From Dromiciops gliroides (lineage: Eukaryota; Chordata; Mammalia; Microbiotheria; Microbiotheriidae): a stretch of DNA of 64,000 bases. The notes beneath the pieces are model-generated. The model made no database searches. It saw only the letters and a program-made list of their open reading frames with translations, and was not told the DNA's origin. Made by a program: the position numbers and the translations under genes. Below, piece by piece: positions 53,900 to 64,000 of the stretch. Location of the stretch: assembly GCF_019393635.1 (NCBI RefSeq), contig NC_057867.1:64173492-64237491 (forward strand), written 5' to 3'. Within the stretch, counting starts at the first letter, position 1. Every line of letters begins with the position of its first letter.

Positions 53900-54235
53900 C
53901 TGACAGCTGTTCCTCATAGACAAAACCCATCTCCAGCCTCCGCGCTTTTCTATAGACCATGCTCCCACCTCGGCCTCACAGAATTCCCACCCTCCTTCAA
54001 GATACAAGTCAGGTGCCGCCTCCTAAGTGATTTCTCCCCCCTCTCAAGTTGCTCAAATTCTCTTCCTCTTGATATGACTTTGTATACTTTCTATTTCTTT
54101 AGTCTCCCTCCAGTGGAAGGTAAGCTTCTTGAGGCTAAGGGCTATTTCTATTGTTTTGTCTTTGTATTTCCCTCACTTTGCACAAGTCCCAGCACTTAGG
54201 CGCTTAAGAAATGTTTGTTGAGTTGAATTCAATTG
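53900..54235 (+). repeat. L2-type LINE 3' end
   Basis: 'tccttcaagatacaagtcag', 'taagcttcttgaggctaagg' and 'cacttaggcgcttaagaaat' give the L2 3' end. It stops about 150 bp from the exon 5 donor. Confidence 0.78.
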
Positions 54236-54369
54236 TCATGCCCATCCCATTGGCTCTAGTTCTGATTCTCCCTGATGGTTCTTTTCATAATCATAAGCCT
54301 TCCTCTCCCTCCACACATCTGTCTCTGAAAGCTTGTGGAGGGAGGGGAAGTACTTGCCATAATCCTCTA

Positions 54370-54606
<237 letters not shown>

Positions 54607-55025
54607 CTAGGAAGGAGAGAGAGAAAAACAGGTGCTGAGTTCTCATTAGTATTAGTTATTTCTAATTCATAAATTCCAGTTGATACTTGTTCCTTCTGCT
54701 CACTAATCTATCAGATTAATTTCAAGGGTTCCTTATGGCTTTTCTTTTTTTTTTTTTTTTAGAATAGAATTTTATTTTCCAAAATATATGTAAAAACAAA
54801 TTTTAACATCAATTAAAAAAAAATTGTTCCAACTTCTCTTCCTCCTCTATTCCCACCCCCACCCACTAGAACTCAAGCATTTCAAAATAAATTATACATG
54901 AGTAGTCATGGAAAACATTCCCACATTAGCTAGGTTGTGAGGAAAAAACAGTCAAAAAACTCCCAAAACTTCAGACTGAGGAATTGTCAAAGAGAAAAAA
55001 CATTTTTTTAAAAAATGTGTTTCCA

Positions 55026-55189
55026 GGGGCAGCTAGGTGGTGCAGCGGACAGAGCACTGGCCCTGGAACCAGGAGCACCCGAGCCCAAATTCAGCCCCAC
55101 ACCCCCAACACCCACCAGCCACATGACCCCAGGCAAGCCACCCAACCCCAATTGCCTCACCAAAAAAGAAAAAAAAGAGAGAAAAGAAA
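55026..55189 (+). repeat. WSINE1-like SINE with extreme T-to-C bias
   Basis: The head 'ggggcagctaggtggtgcag' and tail ('ccaattgcctcacc') are normal, but between about 55045 and 55170 some 20 consensus T positions read C. Several consensus TG positions read CA. The duplication aaaaaatgtgtttcca lies at 55010-55025 and 55190-55205 within the HAL1, so this is a true insertion into it. Confidence 0.88.
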
Positions 55190-56176
55190 AAAAAATGTGT
55201 TTCCAACTATTTCAGATACTATCACTTCTTTCTCTGTAGATGGGTTGCCATTTTCATAGTCCTTCAGGGTTATATTGGACCATTGCCTTGCTGAAAATAA
55301 CCACATGCTTCCCAGCAGGTCATTTTACACTATTGCTGTTATTTTGTATACAGTGCATTTCACTCTGCTTCAGTTCATGTAGGTCTTTCCAGGTTTTTCT
55401 AATAGTATCCTGTTCATCATACCCTAAATAATGTACCTTAAACTTGACAAAGAATTTTCTTCGTATTAACCCAGCAAAGTCATCAAAACTATTTCCCTCC
55501 ATCCTATTCCCTTCCCATGATATTTACTCTATTTTCCATCTTCTTTTAAACTATTCCTCCTCAAAAGTATTTTACTTCTGACTGTCCCCTCCCCTACTCT
55601 ACACTCCCTTTTTTTCCACCCTTCCTTCCTTATCCTCTTCCCCTCATACTTTCCTGTAAGGTTAGATAGATTACTCCTCCCAACTGGGTGTGAATGTTAT
55701 TCCCTCCATGAGCCAATTCTGATGAGTTTAAGGTCTTTGAGCTAATTCTATGTTCCAAATTTTCTTCCTCCCTCTCTCCTCAACCCTCCCTATGAAATCA
55801 AGCAATTCAATATTTCATACTTGTGCTGTTATGCAGAACGTCTTCACCTTCCTTGAAAGTATTTTGCTTTTTACTACTCTCTCCCAGAATCTGCCCTTCC
55901 CTCCTTCCCCTCCCCCCCCCCTTATCTCCCTCCCCTCCTTCAGGGCAAAATATATTACTATACCCACTTGAGTATGTATGTTAGTCCTTCTTTGAGTCAA
56001 TTCTGATGATATTAAGGTTCAATCACTCCCCAATTCCTTCCCCCTCTTCCCCTCCCCTCCATAAGCTTTTTTCTTGTTTCCTTCATATGAATAACCTCTC
56101 CCCAGACCATCTCTCCCCTTCCCCCTCCCCCAGTCTATTTCTCCTACACCTCAACCCTATTTTAAGGATGTCATTA

Positions 56177-56275
56177 TGGGTTAGTTAGATGGCACAGTGG
56201 ACAATGCACCAGCCCTGGACCCAGGAGGCCCCAAGCCCAAATCCGGCCCCATACATAAGACACCCCACAAAGAAC
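56177..56275 (+). repeat. Degenerate SINE with the same T-to-C tendency
   Basis: 'agatggcacagtggacaatg', 'ccagccctggacccaggagg' and 'aagcccaaatccggccccat' align with the first half of the WSINE1-like SINE. The 3' half is lost or unrecognisable. Roughly nine differences are T to C. Confidence 0.7.
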
Positions 56276-56397
56276 AAAACATAACATCCCTTCGTATTCA
56301 GTTCAGACCTGTGTCCTCTGTATTATCTTCCCATATAGGAATGTTAACAGTTTGATCTTTTAATATCCCTCATGAAGTCTTTTTCCTGTTTATCTTT

Positions 56398-57390
56398 TTA
56401 TGCTTCTCCGGGGTGTTGTATTTGAAAGTCAAATTTTCTATTCAGTTCAGGTCTTTTCATAACAAATGCCTGAAAGTCTTCTTTCTCCTTGAAGTTCCAT
56501 GTTTGCCTCTGAAAGAGGATGCTTAGTTTTGCTGGGTATGTGATTTTTGGCTGTAGTCCCAGTTCCTTTGCCCTCTGGAATATCATATTCCATGCCCTCC
56601 GGTCCTTTAATGTAGAAGCTGCTAGATCTTGCTTTATCCTTATTGGAGCTCCACAGTATTTAAATTCCTTTTTTCTAGCTGCTTGCAATATTTTCTCCTT
56701 GACCTGGGAGTTCTGGAATTTGGCTATAATATTCCTGGAGGTTTTCCTTTTGGGATCTCTTTCAGGAGGTGATCGGTGGATTTTTTCAATTTCTATTTTA
56801 GCTTCTGCTTCAAGAATATCAGGGCAATTTTCCCTCACAATCTCTTGGAGGATGGTGTCTAAACTCTTGTTTTGGTCATGGTTTTCAGGTAGTCCAATGA
56901 TTTTCAAATTATCTCTCCTAGATTTATTTTCTAGGTCAGCTGTTTTTCCAAGGAGATATTTCACATTGCCTTCTATTTTTTCATTCAATTGGATTTGCTT
57001 TACTGTGTCTTGGTTTCTCATAAGCTCACTAGCTTCCATTTGTTCAATCCTAATTCTTAGGCAATTATTTTCAGCAGACAGTTTTTTAATCTCCTTTTCC
57101 ATTTGGCTTTTCAAACTGTTGACTTTTTTCTCATGACTCTCCTGCATTGCTCTCATTTCTCTTTCCATTCCTTCCTCTCTTTCTCTACATCTTCGTTCTA
57201 TCTCTCCTACTTTCTCTTCAAAGTCCCTTTTGAGAGCTTCCATGGCCTGAGACCAGTTCATATTTTTCTTGGAAGCTTTGGATGTTGGAGCTTTGACCCT
57301 ATTATTATCTTCTTCTTCTGAGGATGTATTGTGGTCTACCTTTCCCCCAAAGAAGTTTTCGATGGTCTTCTGCTTTCTCTGCCTACTCAT
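56398..57390 (-). CDS. HAL1 ORF1p, L1-type RNA-binding protein
   Basis: A 330-codon open frame with no internal stop. Order of parts: a charged N terminus (MSRQRKQKTIENFFGGKV), a long coiled coil at about residues 50-150 (heptads such as MEKEIKKLSAENNCLRIRIE), an RRM at about 160-250 (NLKIIGLPENHD; ERDPKRKTSRNIIAKFQNS) and a C-terminal domain (IRIKQDLAASTLKDRRAW; PAKLSILF). L1 ORF1p forms trimers, binds RNA and acts as a chaperone in retrotransposition. Length is close to human ORF1p (338). An open frame without ORF2 means it would need L1 proteins in trans. Confidence 0.9.
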   Translation of the reverse strand: MSRQRKQKTIENFFGGKVDHNTSSEEEDNNRVKAPTSKASKKNMNWSQAMEALKRDFEEKVGEIERRCREREEGMEREMRAMQESHEKKVNSLKSQMEKEIKKLSAENNCLRIRIEQMEASELMRNQDTVKQIQLNEKIEGNVKYLLGKTADLENKSRRDNLKIIGLPENHDQNKSLDTILQEIVRENCPDILEAEAKIEIEKIHRSPPERDPKRKTSRNIIAKFQNSQVKEKILQAARKKEFKYCGAPIRIKQDLAASTLKDRRAWNMIFQRAKELGLQPKITYPAKLSILFQRQTWNFKEKEDFQAFVMKRPELNRKFDFQIQHPGEA

Positions 57391-58009
57391 CCTGGCTTAC
57401 TGTTTCTTGGCTTTTTACTCCTTAAAGTGTAGCACTGCTTCCCGGACACACCGTTGGTGCTACAGCGTGGCCCAGGGGGTGATTGGGCTTCTTCTCAGCC
57501 TGCCTGGCTTGTGAGTAATCACAGCCGCTTTCTCTTTGACCCGGAAACAGAAGTCTGATTGAGCTCTGATTCTCTATGGTTGGAAGCTTGGCGTGCTTTT
57601 ACCCCTCCCCCACTGGGCCACCACCACTCGATTCAGCCCACTGGTTCAGAACCAGGGCACTTTGCCCCAACTCCAGCAGATACTGCCTCCACTTCACCCC
57701 GGCCTACCTCCGAACCCCGTCACCAGTCCGTGATCGGAGCCTCAGAAGCTGCTGGTGCTGAAGACTCTGACATGCGCTGGAAGCAGTGTCCCTGGCTGGG
57801 TCCGGACCGCGCGCTGAGCTGTTCAGCCTGATCAGTAGGTGATCAGAATCGCCCTCTTTTGCGGAGAAACAGTCTCACTCTGTTCTTATGTGCATTAGGC
57901 TGTTCTGGGTTTTGATTTTTACCGCATTATTTGGGCGTGAATGGACGGGTTTATCTGGAGCTTGTGGGAGTCACAGTCTCTCCTCCGCCATCTTGGCTCC
58001 GCCCCCCCC
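57391..58009 (-). promoter_or_regulatory. HAL1 5' UTR with internal promoter and YY1-like site
   Basis: This GC-rich segment begins the element. The first bases read GGCGGAGCCAAGATGGCGG in sense, close to the L1 start, and CAAGATGGCGG (57985-57996) matches the YY1 core that sets L1 initiation. It points in the same direction as GABRA3, about 3.4 kb upstream of exon 5, so read-through into the gene is possible in principle. Confidence 0.65.
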
Positions 58010-58094
58010 CCTTATGGCTTTTCAAATGTGAACAGCTAAGATTTGGCCTGGATAATACAATTGTAGACACTTTGACTCAGCCTTAACTTTTCTG

Positions 58095-58350
58095 GAAGCT
58101 AAGTGGGGTAGTGGAAAGAGCACTAGACTTGAAGTCAGGAAGACATGTTCAGATGCAGCCTCAACCACTTCCTAGCCATGTGACCCTGGGTAAGTAACTT
58201 AACCTCTTTTTGCCTCAGTTTCTTCATCTGTAAAATGGGGATAATAATAGCACCCACCTCCCAAGATTGGTGAGAGAATCAAGTGTGATAATACATGTAC
58301 AGCACTTTGCAAACCCTAAATGCACTATATAAATACTACCTATTATTGTT
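58095..58350 (+). repeat. MIR/MAR1-type CORE-SINE
   Basis: 'ggtagtggaaagagcactag', 'tagccatgtgaccctgggta', 'tcttcatctgtaaaatgggg' and 'agcactttgcaaaccctaaa' in full order. Confidence 0.85.
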
Positions 58351-58369
58351 ATTTTTATTTTGATATGCC

Positions 58370-58589
58370 CAAGCCCTTTTAGCTCAGCCCTTCTCCTGTC
58401 TTGGTGACTTTGAGCAGACTATCTCCAGTGCCTGGAAGTGCTTCTTCTTATGCTCTCTGCCTCTTGGAATCTCTAGCTTCCTTCGAGGCTCAGATAAAGT
58501 GCCACCTCCTACAGGAAGCTGCTCCAATCTGCCCAGTTGCTAATGCCTCCCACATTACCTTATAGATATTTTCTATTCCCTCACTAGTA

Positions 58590-58626
<37 letters not shown>

Positions 58627-58740
58627 TGAGCATAAGCTCCTAGAATGAATGGACAATTTGGTTTTTCTCTCTCTATCCCTACTGCCTAGCTTGGTGCCTG
58701 AGCACATTAAGTGCTAAATGCTAAATAATGCTCGTCATTA
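58370..58740 (+). repeat. L2-type LINE 3' end with (CA)n
   Basis: 'cttcgaggctcagataaagt', 'gccacctcctacaggaagct' and 'agcttggtgcctgagcacat' are L2. A pure (CA)n at 58591-58621 lies inside. Confidence 0.78.
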
Positions 58741-58829
58741 TTCTGGTGACCGATAAGGAGTCCTCCGCACAGTAGAGTGCCAGAGGGGCATGGACAATGA
58801 AAACCATTCACAAATTCAATTCCACAAAC

Positions 58830-59310
58830 ATTGATTAATTGCCTACTCCGCTCAGTTCAATGCAGAAAGCACCTACTATGCTCCAGGCACTGTGCCAGGT
58901 GGCCCAGATACAGAGACTGACTTTTACCATGCCCTGCCGTCAAGAAGGGTACATTCTACCAGGAATCCCAACAGGTACACAAATCAGCAAGTGCCAAGTG
59001 CCTGCACCAGCCAGAAAGCACTAAGGACTGGGTGAGAGTAAGAAAGGCCTCCTGGGGGAGATGGCACAGAGAGAGCCTTGGGGGAAGGCAGAAGTGAGAG
59101 AGGCCCCTCATATGCCCATTGTCAGCAGGAGGATAAGATGAGAATCTTATCTGAGAATCACACATTTAGGATGGGGGGAGGCGGATTTTAGGAGGCATCC
59201 AGTCTTAACTCCTCATTTTACAGATGTGGAAAGAGAGGACTAGAAAGAGGAAGAGACTCCCTCAAGGCCACAAGACTAGTCAATGGTAGGGGAGGCTTTC
59301 AGGAGGAGGT
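58830..59310. repeat. Unassigned ancient repeat and MIR piece
   Basis: 'tgctccaggcactgtgccag', 'aagaaaggcctcctggggga' and 'aggccacaagactagtcaat'. The first part is related to the repeats at 40330-41360 and 62830-63480; the end looks like an inverted MIR. Confidence 0.5.
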
Positions 59311-59995
59311 GCTGCCCAAGTATTGGGATCATTCATGTGCAAAGCAGAAACTCTCTTCATGGATACCTGGAGAGTCGACTAAGTCCATACAATAGACCAC
59401 GATGGATTTTCTTGCAATCTTGAATAGTGAATTTCTGTAAACCAAATCCAAAAACTTTCAATTTATGCATGAAATCTTGAGGAATAGGGCTACTGTGGGA
59501 CCCTAAGGCCACCTTGCTCATTCTACAGGGTGACAACTGCACCCTGATTTGGAGATAAGAGGGGCAGAGAATTGGGCAGAAGTCCAAGCCAGTCCATCCT
59601 CCCCTGGGTGGAGGGGGAGGGTGGGCAGAGAAGCCTGGATACTTTCTGAACAGTTAGAAACCAAACCGAGCCCACCAAGCATTGGAGAGCAAATGCAAGT
59701 ATACAGTGGCTTGGGTACCTTCTCAGAATGTGCCAAGCTATGGCACTGCATAACAGAGACCTCTGCAGCCTCCCTCCTGGGGAAAAGGACTGCAGAGATT
59801 CTGCTATGCCAGCTTCATTATAGTGCTGCTTCAGCTCGCCCCCAAGAGCCTAGTTCTGTACTGCTGTTGTCTCTGCCTCCCTCCCCACCCCAGCATTTCT
59901 GGCTCTGTTATTTTGAAATGTTATTTCATTTTTTTCTTGACGATTCAAATATCTCTAGGTACATACATATGTATTTCAAAGCAGGAGCATGCATG

Positions 59996-60040
59996 CACGC
60001 GCGCACGCGCACGCACACACGCACACACACACACACACAC
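59996..60040. repeat. (CA)n/(CG)n alternating microsatellite
   Basis: CGCGCGCACGCG grading into CACACA. Alternating purine-pyrimidine with CG steps favours Z-DNA. Confidence 0.9.
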
Positions 60041-60104
60041 CTCCTTTGCTCCTAAAACCAGCTCTTGGTGGGCAGCAAGGCAGGGAATATTACCTCCATT
60101 TGAC

Positions 60105-60295
60105 AGATGAGGAAATAATAATGACCATGACAGTAATCAGAGTAACCATTTAAGGTTTGCCAAACACTGATGTGCATTTGGTCCTCACAACAACCCTGTG
60201 CCATAGCTTCAATTATTCCCCCTATGCAAAGAAACCTCAGCTTTAAGAGATGAGATGACTTGCCTAGGGCCAGATGGATTCCATCTTCAATCTTC
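60105..60295 (-). repeat. MIR3-type SINE
   Basis: 'ggtcctcacaacaaccctgt', 'attattccccctatgcaaag' and 'gatgacttgcctagggccag' match the inverted form. Confidence 0.8.
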
Positions 60296-60639
60296 CTCAC
60301 TTCACTGCCAGCTCCCTAGCCATGATGCCCTGCTGCCAGCAGGAAACAGAGGGTCAGAGGGGAATTGTCCCCTAGAGCACCCCCACTGGCATGGCCATAT
60401 TGGGAGGTCTGGTCAGCCCAGCCTCTGAAGAAATGTGGCTCCTCCTAAATCGAGGTGCCAGAGACTAGAGCAAAAGAAAAAGAGAAGGAAGGTAGGAGCA
60501 AAGAGGGCCCCGGGGGAGGCAATCGCTCTCCTTCCCTTTTCTCCCTAGAGCAGGGGAAGGCTTGAAATTGACAAGCCAGTTTCCCTCCAATGGTTATGAG
60601 GCAACCAGCTCATCAGTGTCAATCCCAGGGACACCAGGA

Positions 60640-60880
60640 AATGCACCGGGCATGGCCCCTGGTCGTAGTGCTAACTTGGTTTTAATTAGCATCATTTTTT
60701 TCCTTTCCAGTCCTCAGGTCCTTTGCATAACATTTCAGAAGCCATTGTCAGATGAAAATGGATGTCTATCTGACTGTTCTCTAGAATCACTCTAGTGATG
60801 TTTCTAATCCCATCTAATTTCCCAGGCCTCCATTTGATTTTCCTTGTTAAACAAGATGGTTAGGCTTCTGATTGGATTGT
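60640..60880. other. Unique AT-rich block, possible conserved noncoding element
   Basis: It has no repeat-like text and contains 'ggttttaattagcatcat' and 'ccatttgattttccttgt', a homeodomain-like core and a TCF-like word. Only alignment to other mammals would show constraint. Confidence 0.25.
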
Positions 60881-61379
60881 GTACTTAGCGCATGGCTTTG
60901 GCGTCCTATGTAACCTGGGGGGACTCTCTGTGGATCCCTGTCAAGAGGTGTTTTCTACTTAACAGATGTTTGAGTGGTACAAGTCCCCTCAGGGACAGGA
61001 TCCCGAAGTTTACGATACCTAGAGAAATATTCTGCAACTCTTCCCTGTTTACTCTTCCCCTGACTCTCCTGATAGTCTTTCCTTTGGATTTTCTGTGTTA
61101 GCTCTTTTTTATTTCAATCAAGTATTTGAGCCCCTGATGGGAGTGGCAACAGGGATGAAAAGGAGAAGGGAAATCCTTGGGATTGAGGAACTGGCACTTA
61201 GGTCTTCCAGGTAAGTCATTCCCAAGAAGCACTAGTCCTATCTAGGAGGGAAGGCAAGGGATATTTCAATTACCATGTTTCTGCCTTCTCCCGGGATATT
61301 GATAAGCATTAAGAAAACAGAGCCTATGACAATGTAGGGCCTTTGACTGTGTGAGAATCCACTGACAGAATTGGATAAG

Positions 61380-61800
61380 AGGAGATGGAAGGTAATGAGA
61401 TCTGTATTTAAAGTATTTAAAGAGCTTTCATATGGAAGAGAGATTGTAGATTTGTTCTGCTTAGCCCCAGATAGCTGATGTAGGAGGAAAGGGGGAAGGG
61501 GGAGAGAGGTAGATGTGGGCTTGAGTATAAGGAATATTTTCCTAACTCTTAGAACTACTCCAAAGAGGGAAAGGTCGCCTAAGGAGGGAGTCGGTAGCCC
61601 CTCATTGTCAGCCTTCAAGTAGAAGCTGAATGGCTAATAGTTAGAAATGATGTAAGAGGAAAATGTTTTGTGTTACTCATTCTCTGACTGGATGTAGCGA
61701 GTTCTTCCTCACTGGAGGTTGGTCATGCAGATGCTGGATGAGCACTCAGCATGAGTGCAGTAGAAGAGATTGGTGTTAATATATGGGTTGCACTAGGTCA
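61380..61800 (+). repeat. CR1/L3-type LINE 3' end
   Basis: 'gtagatttgttctgcttagc' and 'aaggaatattttcctaactc', then 'cttcctcactggaggttggt', resemble the sense CR1/L3 3' end, diverged and partly repeated. Confidence 0.55.
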
Positions 61801-62829
61801 CCTCTGTCTATACAACTTTTGGTCAGCCAGCTGTGTGCCTTAAGGTCCAAACTGGTCCCACCAACTCCCCTCCTTAATTGCCAAACATTTATCTCTGCTT
61901 TCTTCAGGGACCTCCAAGTCACAGCCTCCTGGATGGATGGCAGTGGGTCAGGTTCCCACTCAGACTTACCTTCAAGGCTTTCTCCAGAGATGTAGGGAAG
62001 AGGGGAGCTGGGTAGCCCCCTGCCTTTGAGGGCCAAACTTCCCTCTGAGATCCAGGAGAGCCCTCCTCCAGGTAGAACAAGTTATCCCAGTTTATTTCAA
62101 GAGATATTCCTCTCTGGAGCATCAATGAGCATGGAGTGTCCCCATTTAACCACCAAATAGCAAATTAGGAAGGAAGCAAAAAAAAAAAAAAGCCCAACCT
62201 TACAACAAATGTGTTTTCTACTTTCCCTCCAGCTAGAGTTTCCCCAGTTCCTCAGAGATATTGCAAGACTGCACAGTAACTAAAAAGAACTCTGGAGAGT
62301 TCTTTGTCCAGAGTGTAGCCTCTGCTCAATCATAAGTAGTAAAGACAGAGAGACAACAGGAGCAATGAACTGTCATCAGGAAAATTGTCTGGCAATCAGA
62401 GCCAACTGTCTGGATGCCCCGAGGTGTGCGTGGATGCCACACCAAGAGTAGCTTTCATTTCTTCCTCATGATGAACTCTGCCACCAATTCACAGCAACTA
62501 GTCCGTAAGTCAAAAGACATGACTTGGCTTTTTCTAAGCTACGTGGCCCAGGGGACTTTACTCCCCCTTTAGAGCCTAGAAACCAAGGACATCTCCAGAT
62601 TATTAGGGGTCAGCATGCTTGGCAAAGTGTCGAGTACCTACAAATGGTTAAACAGACTATAGGCGTTTGCACTGCCAGCAGGAAATAAGTACTCTTCCAC
62701 AAAGCGTATGCCTGCCCACCAATAAGGTCGTCACCTCTTTGAAGGGAAGGACAATGTCTGGTGCTCTGGCCAGGTCTTCCAAACACTTCCCATGGTTCTG
62801 GGCACCTGGAAAGCACACAGTGACCCCTC

Positions 62830-63480
62830 CAACAGCAATTCAAAGAGCACTTACTAAATGTGTGCCAGGTGTTGGAAATAAAAAGACAAAAAATAAGAGC
62901 CCCTACCCTTATTCAGAGGAGGGGAGGAGAGGAAGAAGAAGCATCAGTGTCATATAAACAGGTAAGCACAATATAAGAGACAGTCTGATGGGAGCGAAGG
63001 GGAGAATGTTTTCTGCTGGGGACATCAAGGAAGGTTTTGTAGAGGAGATGACACCTGAGCTGAGGCCTGAAGAGGGGGTGCTGAATTTGAGAAATGGACA
63101 ATAGACTAGTTTGGCTGGTGTGGAGAAGTCCAAGGGGAAAAGGAGAGGCAGGCTGGAACCAGACATCAGACGGATTAGGTACCAGGTGAAGGCTTCTGAA
63201 CAATGCAGTGATAGGCTACCTTTGGAATATTATTTTAGTAGCTTGAGGAAGTTGGACTGGAGAGAGGGGAGCCAATTAGGGGGTTCTTGTAATTGTTTGG
63301 AGAGATGCTGTGGGGTTAGAATTGATATCTTGGCAACTAATTGGATGTGGGGAGTGCAGAAGAGGGAAGAATCAAATTGGATCCCAAGGTTATGAGCTTG
63401 GGAGCCTGGGAAAATGGTGGTGTCTTCCTAGGAACAGGGGAGTAAAGGAGAGGAGGAAGCAAGTCAGTAGACTGCTGTTC
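62830..63480 (+). repeat. Unassigned ancient interspersed repeat
   Basis: 'taaatgtgtgccaggtgttg', 'aaggaaggttttgtagagga', 'ctgagctgaggcctgaagag' and 'gtagcttgaggaagttggac' follow the same order as the minus-direction text at 40880-41360. From 63590 to 63800 related text ('caaagggctcgcaatctagt') continues. Confidence 0.5.
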
Positions 63481-64000
63481 ATTTCTTAGTCACTCATAGA
63501 TGAGCAGTCCCTGAGCATTGGAAGAGAAGGAAGAAAGAATGAAGTGTTAGAACACATTGAGGGAGTTTCTTTGACATGCCCAATATGAGGCCAGGAGACA
63601 ACAGAGAAGCTTAGGACTTTGGTCCCTTCCTCAAAGGGCTCGCAATCTAGTTTGGAAGAGAAGAGCCACAAACAATTACAACCCGGATGATTGCAGAGTA
63701 ATCCAGAGCAGTGGGTAATGGAGTACAAAGGATTGGGACTGCGAGGAATTACTGGGGGACTAAAGCAGGCATGGGAGGCTTGGATAGACACTAAAGGATG
63801 GGAGAGGGCAGAAACCAATATCAACGATTATTATGAGATAACAAATCAAGCTGACATGTTAAAAACAGCTTTTCCAATTGCATTTCTACAAACGGATTTT
63901 GTTTACATATGATCTTCCAAATGAAAGGGTTTGAAGCATATTTTCATGGAATACATCCTAAAGAAAATGCATGAGATTGTTTATTTTAGAGCATGGTAGT

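Larger units (their letters stand above)
54745..58009 (-). mobile_element. Full-length HAL1-type element (L1 ORF1 only)
   Basis: In sense direction: a GC-rich 5' UTR starting with a G run and CAAGATGGCGG, an open ORF1 (57390-56398), about 1.6 kb of purine-rich 3' region with an internal diverged duplication, an AATAAA near the end and a poly(A) tail (plus-strand T run at 54745-54760). No ORF2 is present. The duplication ccttatggcttttc lies at 54731-54744 and 58010-58023, so both ends are original. Half-L1 (HAL1) elements with this layout are known in mammals, including opossum. Two SINEs sit inside it in antisense. Confidence 0.85.
54607..64000 (-). other. GABRA3: GABRA3 intron 4, partial
   Basis: No match to the expected 68-bp upstream exon (VTSFGPVSDTDM) was found, so the intron runs past the window end. 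It holds the HAL1 element (54745-58009), MIR and L2 copies, CA repeats, a CR1/L3 piece and an unassigned old repeat. Stretches 59310-59990, 60310-60640, 60880-61370 and 61810-62640 hold nothing recognisable. Confidence 0.85.

Noticed and set aside
56519-57136. A 205-codon plus-strand frame
   Set aside because: It is the antisense shadow of the HAL1 ORF1 coiled coil.
57559-57831. A 90-codon plus-strand frame in the HAL1 5' UTR
   Set aside because: It is antisense to the element in GC-rich sequence where long frames arise easily. It resembles no known ORF0.
54607-64000. Upstream GABRA3 exons (signal peptide, VTSFGPVSDTDM exon)
   Set aside because: I looked for the expected coding text on the minus strand and did not find it; the intron extends beyond the window.

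Overview
The window is marsupial nuclear DNA. It holds the last six coding exons of GABRA3, the alpha-3 subunit of the GABA-A receptor, on the minus strand. The marsupial assignment rests on many young copies of a short tRNA-derived SINE beginning GGGGCAGCTAGGTGGC (WSINE1-like), older MAR1/MIR CORE-SINEs, and many L2 and CR1/L3 LINE remains. The typical opossum SINE1 was not seen, so an Australian marsupial is more likely than an American one, but this is inference. Human GABRA3 is X-linked (Xq28).

Layout, in transcription order from right to left: partial intron 4 (54607-64000); exon 5 (54386-54606); an 18.6-kb intron; exon 6 (35678-35760); a 7.6-kb intron; exon 7 (27936-28079); a 3-kb intron; exon 8 (24798-24950); a 6.3-kb intron; exon 9 (18324-18535); a 10.6-kb intron; exon 10 with the stop codon (7373-7711). 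The probable 3' UTR and downstream flank fill 1-7372. Exon numbers follow the human gene. Splice sites are GT/AG and phases agree from exon to exon. The pieces give a continuous reading frame from the mid extracellular domain through the Cys-loop, TM1-TM4 and the C terminus. Exons for the signal peptide and N terminus were not found and must lie to the right of the window.

No other host protein gene was recognised. The rest is intron and flank filled with transposable elements: SINEs with clear target-site duplications (including two stacked at one site), L1, L2 and CR1/L3 LINE fragments, and MIR/MAR1 SINEs. There is also a retrocopied 3' fragment of an endogenous retrovirus transcript, and a full-length HAL1-type element (L1 ORF1 without ORF2) with an open 330-codon ORF1 and matching target-site duplications.

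Main points for a second look: the conserved ATA codon and short hairpin of the GABRA3 I/M RNA-editing site; a SINE inside the HAL1 with a strong excess of T-to-C changes, compatible with fossil A-to-I editing of the opposite strand; a 77-nt near-perfect hairpin in intron 5; a degenerate minisatellite in the probable 3' UTR; the HAL1 promoter lying in sense orientation upstream of exon 5; and the retrocopied retroviral 3' end.
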